64,000 bases of DNA from BOG-908 sp964242595. Lineage in GTDB: Bacteria > Pseudomonadota > Alphaproteobacteria > Acetobacterales > Acetobacteraceae. The stretch is taken from contig CAXTBC010000008.1 of NCBI GenBank assembly GCA_964242595.1, positions 12,702 through 76,701 of the forward strand, written 5' to 3'. The notes beneath the pieces were generated by a model. That model was not told the DNA's origin and did not search any database. It saw nothing but the letters and a program-made list of their open reading frames with translations. This document shows positions 22,882-34,445 of this stretch, in pieces (the stretch's first letter is position 1; each line of letters starts with the position of its first letter). The position numbers were made by a program, and so were the translations under genes.

Positions 22882-25747
22882 CGTTGGGCCCCGTCTCGCC
22901 CAAGCCCGTTTCGCCCAAGCCCGTCTCGCCAAGCCCTGTCTCGGGGGGCGGCTCGCCGCCCTCGGGCTCCTCGTCGCCGGCCACCGCTGCCACTTCGAGC
23001 ACGGGGAAGATGCTGGTGATGTGCTCGCCCTCGCTGAGGCGGAACAGTGTCACGCCCATGGTCTGGCGCGCGGTGATGCGCACCTGGTCGGCGGGCACGC
23101 GGATCAGCCGGCCGGCGTCGGTCACCAGCATCACGTCGTCGCCACGGCGTACCGGCAAGGTGGCCACCACGGCGGTGCCGTTGCCCCTTACCTTGCTGGG
23201 ATGCGCCAGCATGATGTTGGTGATCCCCTGCCCGCCCCGTCCGGTCACCCGGTAGTCGTAGGCCGAGCTTCGCTTGCCGAAGCCGCCGTTGGTCACCGTC
23301 AGCAGCACTTCCTCAGCCGCCTCCATCTCGGCGATACGGTCGTAGGACAGCGCCAGGTCGGCGGTCTGCTCCTCGTCTGGCTCGGCGGTGGTCTCGCTGG
23401 CCGGTTCGGCCAGCACCTCGGCTGCCTCCTCCTCGAAGCCGGTGTTGCGGCGGCGCGCGGCGATGGCGCGCAGGAAGCTCGCGCGCTCGCTGTTGCTAGC
23501 GTCCACGTGGCGTAGCACGGCCAGGCTGTTCACCTCGTCGGTGGCGGCCAGGCGGATGCCCCGCACGCCGGCCGACTCGCGGCCGGTGAACACGCGCAGC
23601 GTCTCGTCGGTGATCTGGAAGCGTATGCAGCGGCCCAGGCGGGTGGCGAGGAACACGTCGTCGCCGTCCCGGCAGGTGGCCACACCCACCAGGTGGTCGC
23701 CCTCGTCCAGCTTCATGGCGATCAGGCCGCTGGTGCGGATGCGGCCGAAATCCGACAGCCTGTTGCGCCGCACGTTGCCGCTGGAGGTGGCGAACACCAG
23801 ATGCAGCGCCTCCCACAGGCTCTCGTCCTGGGGCAGCGGCAGCACGGTGGTCACCTGGTCGCCGCCCAACTCGGGCAGCAGGTTGACGAGCGCGCGGCCC
23901 TTGGCCGTGGGGCTGGCTTCAGGCAGGCGCCAGACCTTTTCCCGGAATGCCTTGCCGCCGCTGCTGAAGAACAGCACCCACTGGTGGGTGTGGGCGTTGA
24001 AGCTGCGCGAGACGATGTCGTCCCCGCGGGTGCCGGCAGCCGTGCGGCCGCGGCCACCGCGGTTCTGCGCACGGTACGTCTCCAGCGGGGTGCGCTTGAT
24101 GAAGCCGTCGCGGGTGATGGTGACCACCATCTGGCCCGGCTCGATCAGGCTCTCGTCGTCCTGGTCGGCAGCGTAGTCCACGATAGCGGACAGGCGCGGC
24201 GTAGCGATCTCGGTACGCACGGCCAGCAATTCGTCGCGCATCACCTCCATGCGGCGCGGCCGGCTGGCGATGATCTCCAACAGCTCGCCGATGCGCTGGG
24301 CCACCTCCTTCAGCTCGGCATCGATCTTCTCGGCTTCCAGGCCGGTGAGGCGTTGCAGGCGAAGCTCGAGGATGCCGCGCGCCTGGGCCTCGGTCAGGCG
24401 AACGTGGTCGGCGGTGATGATGTTGCCGCTGTCGTCGATCAGCGCCAGCAGGGCCGCCACGTCGCCGGCCGGCCAGTCCCGGCCCATCAGCGCGGCGCGC
24501 GCGGCGGCCGCATCCGGGCTGGCACGGATCAGGCGGATCACCTCGTCGATGTTGGCGACCGCGATCGACAGGCCGACCAGCAAATGCGCGCGCTCGCGGG
24601 CTTTCGACAGCTCGTAGCGGCTGCGGCGCAGGATCACCTCTTCGCGGAAATCCACGAAGCACATGAGCAGGTCACGGAGACCCATCGTGCGCGGACGGCC
24701 ACGGTCCAGCGCCAGCATGTTGCAGGCGAAGCTGATCTGCATGTTAGTGAAGCGGAACAGCTGGTTGAGCACCACCTCGCCCGTGGCATCCCGCTTGAGC
24801 TCGATCACCACGCGCATGCCGGTGCGGTCGCTCTCGTCGCGTATGTCGGCGATGCCCTCGATCTGCTTGGCGCGCACCAGCTCGGCGATGCGTTCCTGCA
24901 GGGTGGCCTTGTTCACCTGGTAGGGCAGCTCGGTAATGATGATGGCCTGGCGGTCACGGCGCACCTCCTCGAACTCGCACCGGGCGCGCAGTGTCAGGCT
25001 GCCGCGCCCGGTCTCGAACGCGCTGCGTATGCCGGCGCGGCCGATGATCAGCCCGCCGGTGGGGAAGTCCGGCGCCGGCACGATGGCCATCAGCTCGTCG
25101 AGCGAGGTGGCCGGATCGGCGATCAGGGCGAGCGCCGCGTCGATGATCTCGCCCGGGTTGTGCGGCGGTATACGGGTGGCCATGCCGACGGCGATGCCTT
25201 CGGCGCCGTTGATCAGCAGGTTGGGATAGGCCGCCGGCAAAACGACCGGCTCCTGCTCGCTCTCGTCGTAGTTCGGGTTGAAGTCGACCGTGTCCTTGTC
25301 GATGTCGGCCAGCAGGAAGGTGGCCGACTTGGCCAGCCGCATCTCGGTGTAGCGCATGGCCGCCGGGCTATCGCCGTCCACGCTGCCGAAATTGCCCTGG
25401 CCGTCGATCAGCGGCACCCGAATGCTGAAAGGCTGCGCCATGCGCACCGCCGCGTCGTAGATGCTGGCGTCGCCGTGCGGGTGGTACTTGCCCATCACGT
25501 CGCCCACGATGCGGGCCGACTTGCGGTAGGGCTTGTCCGGCGTGTAGCCGGCCTCGTGCATGCCGAACAGGATGCGGCGGTGGACGGGCTTGAGGCCGTC
25601 GCGCGCGTCCGGCAAAGCGCGGCTGACGATGACCGACATCGCGTAGGCGAGGTAGGAGCGTTCCATCTCCTCCTCCAGCGTCACGGGCTGGGTGTCGCCC
25701 GGGCCGCCGGCGCCGGGTGGGATCGGGTCGTCTGTGGAGTCGCTCAA
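22874..25747 (-). CDS. gyrA: DNA gyrase subunit A
   Basis: This 957-aa breakage-reunion subunit has the N-terminal EEEMERSYLAYAMSVIVSRA block, the quinolone-determining HPHGDASIYDAAVRMAQ, and the catalytic tyrosine in AAMRYTEMRLAK. The C-terminal DNA-wrapping domain has a gyrase box-like GRGGQG. The residue equivalent to E. coli Ser83 is Ala, a natural state in several alphaproteobacteria. The acidic C-terminus carries four near-identical GLGET-type pentapeptides before the stop. The start is probably the TTG at 25747 (MSDSTDDPIPPG), with AGG about 8 bases upstream and no better start before the conserved core. It follows ssb and a membrane protein gene. Confidence 0.97.
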   Translation of the reverse strand: MSDSTDDPIPPGAGGPGDTQPVTLEEEMERSYLAYAMSVIVSRALPDARDGLKPVHRRILFGMHEAGYTPDKPYRKSARIVGDVMGKYHPHGDASIYDAAVRMAQPFSIRVPLIDGQGNFGSVDGDSPAAMRYTEMRLAKSATFLLADIDKDTVDFNPNYDESEQEPVVLPAAYPNLLINGAEGIAVGMATRIPPHNPGEIIDAALALIADPATSLDELMAIVPAPDFPTGGLIIGRAGIRSAFETGRGSLTLRARCEFEEVRRDRQAIIITELPYQVNKATLQERIAELVRAKQIEGIADIRDESDRTGMRVVIELKRDATGEVVLNQLFRFTNMQISFACNMLALDRGRPRTMGLRDLLMCFVDFREEVILRRSRYELSKARERAHLLVGLSIAVANIDEVIRLIRASPDAAAARAALMGRDWPAGDVAALLALIDDSGNIITADHVRLTEAQARGILELRLQRLTGLEAEKIDAELKEVAQRIGELLEIIASRPRRMEVMRDELLAVRTEIATPRLSAIVDYAADQDDESLIEPGQMVVTITRDGFIKRTPLETYRAQNRGGRGRTAAGTRGDDIVSRSFNAHTHQWVLFFSSGGKAFREKVWRLPEASPTAKGRALVNLLPELGGDQVTTVLPLPQDESLWEALHLVFATSSGNVRRNRLSDFGRIRTSGLIAMKLDEGDHLVGVATCRDGDDVFLATRLGRCIRFQITDETLRVFTGRESAGVRGIRLAATDEVNSLAVLRHVDASNSERASFLRAIAARRRNTGFEEEAAEVLAEPASETTAEPDEEQTADLALSYDRIAEMEAAEEVLLTVTNGGFGKRSSAYDYRVTGRGGQGITNIMLAHPSKVRGNGTAVVATLPVRRGDDVMLVTDAGRLIRVPADQVRITARQTMGVTLFRLSEGEHITSIFPVLEVAAVAGDEEPEGGEPPPETGLGETGLGETGLGETGPNDV

Positions 25748-25810
25748 AATTGTGCCTGGGTTCGCCGTTCGGGGGGCGTTCTACACTTGGGCGGGCTTGG
25801 TGCCAAACAG

Positions 25811-25880
25811 GGGAAGGAAGGCCTTCTTTTCTGAAGACAAGAAGCAAAAGACTTTTGCTCCGCTGTCGCGGACGGCGGCG
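25811..25880. repeat. family A repeat, left half only
   Basis: aaggccttcttttctgaaga followed by caaaagacttttg and cgctgtcgcgga; the right arm is missing. The stem has C/G pairs where other copies have T/A pairs. Confidence 0.82.
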
Positions 25881-25898
25881 GAGGCGCGCTCTCCTCGG

Positions 25899-26411
25899 TC
25901 AAGCTTGGACGCGTCGGCGCAGCGTGGCCGCTTGCAGGATCATGATCAGGCAGGTCGCCCACAGCACGCAGGCGCACGAGAGCGCCACAGTCCCGCCGTC
26001 GATGGCCCACAGCCCGGTCAGCCCGACGACGGTCATCACCGCGCCGGTCGCGTAGTTGAGCGGCCGGGGCGTCCCCCGCGCGAGGGGTAGGAAGTGCAGG
26101 CCGACCACGATCGCGATCGCCGCCGGGATGAGCCTTTCCTCTCCGGTGTTGGCCAGGATCAGCGCCGCCGGGGCGATGACGATGCCCTCCGCCAGGCTCC
26201 AGAAGCCAACCAGCTTGCCGATCCGCCGTTCCTCCGCCTTGGTCCTGGGCGTCAGGTTGTGAGCCGGGCCTTTGGCGGCGACGTAGATGAGCGCCGAGAT
26301 GAGGACGGGGCCGGCGAACGTCACAGGAGCCGCCTTCCACCAGAAAAGGCCGAGTTCCGCCCAAATGACGGCCATGGACGTGAGAACGGCAAACCCCGGG
26401 ATCATCGCCAT
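25899..26411 (-). CDS. small integral membrane protein, unknown function
   Basis: This 170-aa hydrophobic protein has about five predicted membrane segments: AVLTSMAVIWAELGLFWW, FAGPVLISALIYVAA, IVIAPAALILA, LIPAAIAIVVGLHFLPLA and LWAIDGGTVALSCACVLWAT. A charged cytoplasmic loop (RTKAEERRIGKLVG) lies between the second and third. I do not recognise a named family. It starts 14 bases after ssb on the same strand and precedes gyrA, so it is probably co-transcribed with ssb. Confidence 0.7.
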   Translation of the reverse strand: MAMIPGFAVLTSMAVIWAELGLFWWKAAPVTFAGPVLISALIYVAAKGPAHNLTPRTKAEERRIGKLVGFWSLAEGIVIAPAALILANTGEERLIPAAIAIVVGLHFLPLARGTPRPLNYATGAVMTVVGLTGLWAIDGGTVALSCACVLWATCLIMILQAATLRRRVQA

Positions 26412-26425
26412 GGTTCAGGCCTTCC

Positions 26426-26947
26426 TCAGAACGGGATCTCGTCGTCCAGGTCGCTGCCGCCCGGCGGCTCCCAGCTCGGCGCACCGCCACCGCCACCGCC
26501 CGACCGGGCGCCGGACGACGCCGGCCGCGCCGCCGGCGTGCGCGGGCTATAGCCGCCCGACGACTCGCCGGAAAAGCTGCCGCCGCCCTCGCCGCCGCGG
26601 CCGCCCAGCATGGTCAGCTCGCCGCGGAAACGGGCCAGCACCACCTCGGTGATCTCACGCTCCTGGCCGTCCTTGTCGGTGTATTTGCGGCTCTCCAGCG
26701 CACCCTCGAGGTACACGGTCGAGCCCTTCTTGAGGTACTTTTCGGCGACCTCGCCCAGCTTCTCGTTGAAGATGGCGATGCGGTGCCACTGGGTCTTCTC
26801 CTTGCGCTCGCCGCTGTTCTTGTCGTTCCACGATTCGCTGGTGGCGATGGAGAAGCTGACGACCTTGCCGCCGCTCTGCATGGTGCGGGCTTCCGGATCC
26901 CGGCCCAGATTGCCTATCAGGATCACCTTGTTCACGCTGCCGGCCAT
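26426..26947 (-). CDS. ssb: single-stranded DNA-binding protein
   Basis: This 173-aa SSB has the OB fold in the first 110 residues (MAGSVNKVILIGNLGRDPE, TQWHRIAIFNEKLGEVAEKY, GSTVYLEGALESRKYTDKDG). A Gly/Ser/Pro-rich linker follows, then the acidic protein-interaction tail DLDDEIPF. The ATG at 26947 fixes the conserved N-terminus; the frame continues upstream into a family A repeat but has no homology there. Grouping with gyrA and uvrA is common in alphaproteobacteria. Confidence 0.97.
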   Translation of the reverse strand: MAGSVNKVILIGNLGRDPEARTMQSGGKVVSFSIATSESWNDKNSGERKEKTQWHRIAIFNEKLGEVAEKYLKKGSTVYLEGALESRKYTDKDGQEREITEVVLARFRGELTMLGGRGGEGGGSFSGESSGGYSPRTPAARPASSGARSGGGGGGAPSWEPPGGSDLDDEIPF

Positions 26948-27013
26948 GGGGGGTTCGTCCTTCTGTGGAGTTCGGCTTATTACCCCAGGCGGGCGGCCAG
27001 GACGCAAGGGCGA

Positions 27014-27100
27014 GAAAGGAAGGCCTTCTTTTTTAAAAAAAAGAAGCAAAAAACTTTTGACTCCGCTGTCGCGAGCTTATCCAGCCAGCACCCGACAGTG
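27014..27100. repeat. family A repeat, left arm plus centre
   Basis: aaggccttcttttttaaaaa, caaaaaacttttgac, ccgctgtcgcgagctt and acccgacag are present; the right arm is lost. It lies between divergent ssb and the SDR gene. Confidence 0.82.
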
Positions 27101-27128
27101 ACCGCCTTCTTCTCTCAGGAGCACCGCC

Positions 27129-27902
27129 ATGGCCCACCCCGCGTTCGACCTTTCCGGCAAGGTCGCCGTCATCACCGGCGGCAACGGCGGCATCGGCCTG
27201 GGCATCGCCGAGGGCCTGGCGATGGCCGGCGCCAATGTCGCCATCTGGGGCACCAGCGCGGCCAAGAACGAGGCCGCCGTGTCGCAACTGGCCGCCCACG
27301 GCACCCAGGTGGCCGCCTTCCACTGCGACGTCGGTGACGAGGCAGCGGTGGACGCCGCATTCGCGCAGACCCTGGAGCGGTTCGGCCGGGTGGACGGATG
27401 CTTCGCCAACGCCGGCGTGGGCGGCGGCGGCAACCCGAGCTTCGGGGAGATCAGCCTGGAGGAGTGGCACCGGGTGACACGGATCAACCTGGACGGCGTG
27501 TTCCTCACTTTGCGCGCCGCCGCCAGGCACATGGTGGCGCGCGGCGGCGGCGGGGCGCTCGTGGCCACCTCCAGCATGGCGGCGCTGATGGGTGCCGCCC
27601 GCAACGAGCATTATGGCGCCACCAAGGGCGCCGTGCTGTCGATGATGCGCGCTTTGGCGGTGGAGTACGCGCGCCACGGCATACGGGCGCACTCGATCCT
27701 GCCGGGCTGGGTAGAGACGGAAATGACCGCCAAGGCGTTCGCCTCCGAGCGGTTCGCCGGCAACGTCAAACCGCGCATCCCGCTGCGGCGGTGGGGTCAG
27801 CCGGCAGACTTTGGGGGCATAGCGGTGTACCTGATGAGCGACGCGTCTTCGTGGCACACCGGCGGCGACTTCCTGATCGATGGGGGTTACACTATCTTTT
27901 AG
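27129..27902 (+). CDS. SDR family NAD(P)-dependent oxidoreductase
   Basis: The 257-aa classical SDR has the cofactor loop ITGGNGGIGLGIAEGLA (residues about 16-32), the NAG motif in CFANAGVGG, the catalytic Ser in VATSSMAALMG, and Tyr/Lys in HYGATKGAVLSMMRALA. It ends with the usual GGDFLIDGGYTIF. These enzymes oxidise or reduce alcohol/keto groups; the substrate is unknown. A CAGGAGCACC ribosome binding site sits just before the ATG. It is flanked by family A repeats on both sides and shows no operon partner. Confidence 0.92.
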   Translation: MAHPAFDLSGKVAVITGGNGGIGLGIAEGLAMAGANVAIWGTSAAKNEAAVSQLAAHGTQVAAFHCDVGDEAAVDAAFAQTLERFGRVDGCFANAGVGGGGNPSFGEISLEEWHRVTRINLDGVFLTLRAAARHMVARGGGGALVATSSMAALMGAARNEHYGATKGAVLSMMRALAVEYARHGIRAHSILPGWVETEMTAKAFASERFAGNVKPRIPLRRWGQPADFGGIAVYLMSDASSWHTGGDFLIDGGYTIF

Positions 27903-28042
27903 GCAAGGGAAGAAAGGCCTTCTTTTTCGAGAAAAAGAAGCAAAAAGCTTTTATCCGTGCTGTCGCGGACCTCTCCCCACCACCCGACAGGGAGTAAAAG
28001 TTTTTTGGTTCTTTTTTTCAAAAAAGAACTGCTCTCTTTCTT
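27902..28042. repeat. family A palindromic repeat, best full copy
   Basis: Arms ggccttctttttcgagaaaa and ggttctttttttcaaaaaag flank the centre gctgtcgcggacctc...acccgacaggg. Between arm and centre lie caaaaagctttta and taaaagttttttg. It begins one codon after the SDR stop and ends just before the uvrA ribosome binding site. Confidence 0.93.
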
Positions 28043-28059
28043 CTCTTAGGAACTTGCCG

Positions 28060-30915
<2,856 letters not shown>

Positions 30916-31361
30916 TCCGCCGGAAGGGCGCATTCGCTTCAGCAACCATGTGCAGGAACGACATTGGATACGGTGCTTACAAGCGCACGGCGGAGTAGCT
31001 CCAAACGTGGAACCTAGTTTACCCACCTAACCAGATCCTGGTTGGCGTCGTTACCCGGATAACGCAAACGGCTTCAGTCATATCGGTCCCGGTTCTCGTC
31101 GGTCAACATCACTACCTCCAGCCAATCGGCACTGGAGTACGAGAATCGCAGCCGGCTTATCTGATCCAACAACCTGTCGGCAGAAACTAAGGACTTCTCC
31201 CTTGTAAGATCCTGGCGGCAGAGCACGCGCCGTCGCTCCATTCGTAGAAACGAAGTCGGGAAAAGGTGGCATCCCTGTATGCAGCAACGGGAACGGCTAT
31301 GAAGCCGGGCACAAGCGTGTCGAAGCCCGCGATGGGCTAGTCCACAATCCTAGCTGTTAAT
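30916..31361. other. intergenic region, no gene recognised
   Basis: About 450 bp of lower GC than the flanking genes between uvrA and a family B repeat. Short open frames exist (for example minus strand 31078-31287), but none has a recognisable domain, codon usage like its neighbours or a ribosome binding site. It may be decayed DNA. Confidence 0.45.
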
Positions 31362-31367
31362 CTTTAT

Positions 31368-31527
31368 TACACCAACGGCCGCAAAGCTGACCTGTAGATA
31401 AGCACGGGGCTCTGCCCCAAACCCCGCTGGGGCCTCGAGGCCCCAGGCCCCCATCTGTTTAGTTGCTCTAACGAACAGGTTCTAAGGATTTGTCCTTAGC
31501 GAGGTTTAGGGGCAGAGCCCCTCCTGT
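31368..31527. repeat. family B repeat, near-complete
   Basis: Left terminus caccaacggccgcaaagctg then acctgtag, core cacggggctctgccccaaac, hairpin ggggcctcgaggcccc, palindrome aaggatttgtcctta and end ggggcagagcccct. The right terminal repeat is lost where it meets the stop of the GH5 gene. Confidence 0.88.
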
Positions 31528-32574
31528 CTAAGGTGCCGCACCGTATTGCGAGACGACGGCCATCTGCGGCGCGTCGGTGCCGTTGGTCGGCTCGATCGAC
31601 ATCGGGTAGCTGCCCCACCAAGGGCCGCCTGCCCAGTAGGTGAAGGCCTGGATGCCGGCCGACTGCATCGCGCTCAGGCCGTTGGCGAGCTCGGTGTTCC
31701 AGTCGGGGCTGTCGTTGCCGACGCCGACTTCGCCGATCATGCAGGCGACGCCCTTCGACGCGCACCACCCCGTGAAGACGCCGACGCGCTGTGCGATGGT
31801 GTCGACGGTCACACCGTTCGACACCTCGGTGTCCCAATCGTAATGCGTGCCGCTGCTGTCCCGGTCGCCATAGACATGCGCCTCGTAAACAAGATTGTTG
31901 GCGCTGTCGGCGATGGATAGGTCCTGGTTGTAAGTCGTCCAAGCCCCCGCCGAGGCGTAGAAATCGCCTTCAACGTAAAGCTTCGTGGCGGTGTCGACCT
32001 TGCGGATGGCGATGACGGCCGCCTGGGCGGCCGTCGGCCACGCCGTGGCCGAGGGCATGCCGTTCGGCTCGTTCATGATGTCGTAGCCGCCCAGGCCCGG
32101 CACTGCCCGCAGCGTCGTGGCCAGCCGCCTCCAGAAGGTGGCATACATCGCGTCCGTCAGCGTGCCGTCGCCGATCTTGTGGCCGCCGTACCCGCCGTAA
32201 TCGTGCATGTCGACCACGACGGTCATCTGATTTTTATGGGCCTGTCCGAGCGCGGTCGTAATAAGTTTAACGTAGGCGGTGCTGAACGCCTCGCTCCGCG
32301 GCGAGGCGAATAGGCCGGGCTGTATGCGCTCCCAGAGCACGGGAAGGCGAACCAGGTTCACGCCTTTGCTGTGGTAATAGGCAAACTCGGCCGCGGTCGG
32401 CACGGTGTAGTCCGTACCCAGGGTGCCCGGCACGTTGCTGCCGAACTCCATTCCCGACAGGTTCACGCCAGCCTGCATCGAGCTCGCCCAGGCAGTGCCG
32501 GAGGAGGCAAACATCGACATCGCCTGCGTGAGGGAAAAAGCGGTCGCCACGGTAAGGACGCGGTTCAAGGGCAT
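31528..32574 (-). CDS. secreted glycoside hydrolase family 5 (endoglucanase-like)
   Basis: The 348-aa precursor has a signal peptide (MPLNRVLTVATAFSLTQAMS...GTAWA-S) and a single GH5 catalytic domain. Features are GVNLSGMEFG, LVRLPVLWERIQP, VVVDMHDYGGYGGHKIG, the acid/base Glu in YDIMNEPNGMP, the aromatic/His segment VYEAHVYGDRDSSGTHYDWD and the nucleophile Glu in CMIGEVGVGND. It would hydrolyse beta-1,4-glucan or a related polysaccharide outside the cell. No carbohydrate-binding module is present. It sits alone in a repeat-rich, lower-GC stretch, which suggests an accessory gene. Confidence 0.92.
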   Translation of the reverse strand: MPLNRVLTVATAFSLTQAMSMFASSGTAWASSMQAGVNLSGMEFGSNVPGTLGTDYTVPTAAEFAYYHSKGVNLVRLPVLWERIQPGLFASPRSEAFSTAYVKLITTALGQAHKNQMTVVVDMHDYGGYGGHKIGDGTLTDAMYATFWRRLATTLRAVPGLGGYDIMNEPNGMPSATAWPTAAQAAVIAIRKVDTATKLYVEGDFYASAGAWTTYNQDLSIADSANNLVYEAHVYGDRDSSGTHYDWDTEVSNGVTVDTIAQRVGVFTGWCASKGVACMIGEVGVGNDSPDWNTELANGLSAMQSAGIQAFTYWAGGPWWGSYPMSIEPTNGTDAPQMAVVSQYGAAP

Positions 32575-32771
32575 TGAGGGTCTCCGTTCGACGTGTCGGG
32601 TGGCATATGCCTGGACTTGGACACGTATAACGTGTGTGCGCGCCTTGAGATCGATCTCAAGCTGTTACGCCGGGCCTTTCGACATCACTCCTGAGTGCGA
32701 GTGGTTGAAGATAGACACAGGAAGTTGCCCGGGCTGTCGCCTGCATCCCGGGCGGTCACGCTCGTCCGTTT

Positions 32772-33692
32772 TCAGTCTCCGCTTGGCGTTCCAACCAAGC
32801 CGAGCCGAATCGAGGTTTGGGGGTTCGGCGTGGACGCGCCGACCACCCGGCCAGAATCGTTGATGCCGAACAGCAACGTCCCGCCTGTGCTGGCAGGGGC
32901 GTCAATGTTCGCGGAATAGGTGTTCGTGGCGCCATGATAGATGAAGCCGTGCTGCAGGCCCTGCGTGTCCGCGTAGTGGCAGGCGACGTCGCCGCTGTTG
33001 TTCACGTTGTGGCACACCGTCTGCGTCGAGCCCGGATAGGTGATCTGGGTAGCTTTGCCGGAGTAGATGTAGAACGAGCCGGTATAGGTGGCACCGTTGC
33101 CGCCAAAGTTCTGCACGACAGTGACACCGTTGTCGTTCACGCCGACGCCGAGCAGGTAGTGCTGGTTAGGGATGGTCACGGGCTCCAGGTCCGCGGTCGA
33201 ACCTCTCGACTTGAAGACGTGCTGGAAGCCTTTCTCATCGACGTAGGTGCCGACAAACAGGCCGTTCGAGCTGACGGCGTTCAGCTGGGTGCCACCCATC
33301 TGCACGGACGCATCCGGAACGATGAAGTCCGCGTAGGCACCTTTGCTGTAGCTGAAGCCGGCCGAAGTGCCGGTCGGCTGACCCGGGATTCGATAGTAGC
33401 CGGCTACCACGTCGCCGTTACCCAGCCCAAGGCAGGCGGTCGAGTTGGCCGACGCGTTGGGATCGGCGATGATGATGTTGTTGCCGCCCTGGCCCAAGAT
33501 GCATTTGATACTGCCGGACGCGCTGGTCTGCGCCAGGATAGCGCCACCGTTGCTGTCCGCCTCGAAGATGGTGGAGCCCGACATCGGCGCCTTGTACGTT
33601 CTGAAAGCGTAGGTTTGCGCGGCTGCGGCGTGAGCCAGGAGGCTGGCCACGGCAGCGAAGCTCAAACCGGCCACATATCTGCTTGACATCAT
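32772..33692 (-). CDS. secreted repeat protein of unknown function
   Basis: The 306-aa precursor has a signal peptide (MMSSRYVAGLSFAAVASLLA, cleavage near AAA-Q). The mature part consists of repeated beta units with motifs such as GLGNGDVVAGYYR, SNGLFVGTYVDEKGFQHVF, VNNSGDVACHYADTQGLQHG and INDSGRVVGAS. This N-x-x-G-x-V-x-G-x-Y rhythm resembles HAF/beta-propeller-like extracellular repeats. The function is unknown. Base composition is less GC-rich than in the core genes. It is the upstream neighbour of the GH5 gene on the same strand with a 197-bp gap, so co-transcription is uncertain. Confidence 0.75.
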   Translation of the reverse strand: MMSSRYVAGLSFAAVASLLAHAAAAQTYAFRTYKAPMSGSTIFEADSNGGAILAQTSASGSIKCILGQGGNNIIIADPNASANSTACLGLGNGDVVAGYYRIPGQPTGTSAGFSYSKGAYADFIVPDASVQMGGTQLNAVSSNGLFVGTYVDEKGFQHVFKSRGSTADLEPVTIPNQHYLLGVGVNDNGVTVVQNFGGNGATYTGSFYIYSGKATQITYPGSTQTVCHNVNNSGDVACHYADTQGLQHGFIYHGATNTYSANIDAPASTGGTLLFGINDSGRVVGASTPNPQTSIRLGLVGTPSGD

Positions 33693-33941
33693 AACACGCG
33701 CTCCCGCTAGTTCGTTTCTGCTCTACTTTCACGAACGATCTGCGGAGTCTAGGGAGCGTTTGGTCCTACTTGGTTTGTGATTGATCGTGATCTACCTTTG
33801 TAACTTCTCAACTATCGACATCTATCGATGATTTCACCTCATTTCGGCGATACACTATTTGAGTCCTACCCCGCCGTCCGGCCTTTGTCCTGCCGCCTAC
33901 AAATACAGGCTAGCAAGAGGCGGATCTCGGCCCTGACCTGT

Positions 33942-34290
33942 TATACCAACGGTTTTTAATGTTGACCTGTGAAGGAAGGCCAAGGGCTCTGCCCCTGGAC
34001 CCCGCTAAGGACAAGTCCTTAGAGTCCGTTTGAAAACTCGCTCGAGCTGTTGGTTAAGCGTACAAACTTATCAAAAGCGGTATCTGGATACCACATCTTG
34101 GCGAGATTTACCCAACATCGGCGTCAGATTGACCGCTTCGCGGCTCTTAAAGCGAGTTTTCAAACAGACTCTTAGAACCTATTTTGTAAGATGTTCTAAA
34201 CAGATGGGGGTCTGGGGCCTCGAGGCCCCAGCGGAATTTGGGGCAGAGCCCCATGCTTGTCTATAGGTCAAAGTTTACGGCCGTTAGTAT
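33942..34290. repeat. family B repeat, complete but split by another element
   Basis: Left terminus tataccaacggtttttaatg then ttgacctg. Right terminus, reverse complemented, is atactaacggccgtaaactt then tgaccta. These are imperfect inverted repeats of each other. The interior aaggacaagtcctta box is broken after ccTTA by a 150-bp element and resumes as TTAGAACC. Without the insert the unit is about 196 bp. Confidence 0.9.
34022..34171. mobile_element. 150-bp MITE with TTA target duplication, nested in family B repeat
   Basis: The ends are inverted repeats of 21 bp differing at one base (left GAGTCCGTTTGAAAACTCGC+T, right, reverse complemented, GAGTCTGTTTGAAAACTCGC+T). TTA occurs immediately outside both ends (34019-34021 and 34172-34174). 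Removing the element plus one TTA restores the family B sequence seen intact in other copies. No coding frame fits inside. A 3-bp TNA duplication suits mobilisation by an IS5/IS1031-type transposase (inference). Confidence 0.92.
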
Positions 34291-34445
34291 TAGATGCGGA
34301 GTTGGCCGCGCGAGCACGTCATTTTACGTGAACCGACACAGCGTCGACCAAGTCTTGAGTTGTAGGCTGACCGTCACCAACGCTGGCCGAAATCACTTCG
34401 GAACGGAACGGCGTCTGCCTGGCCGTATCAGCTGGTTAGTGTTGG

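Noticed and set aside
25480..25515. GyrA Ala at position 83-equivalent as acquired quinolone resistance
   Set aside because: The whole motif looks like the natural alphaproteobacterial form, and nothing indicates a recent change.
31078..31287. 69-codon open frame on the minus strand between uvrA and the GH5 gene
   Set aside because: No recognisable domain, no clear ribosome binding site and atypical composition; not enough to call a gene.
34030..34266. 78-codon open frame spanning the 150-bp element and the family B repeat
   Set aside because: The frame is made entirely from repeat DNA, including both inverted ends, and has no protein-like features.
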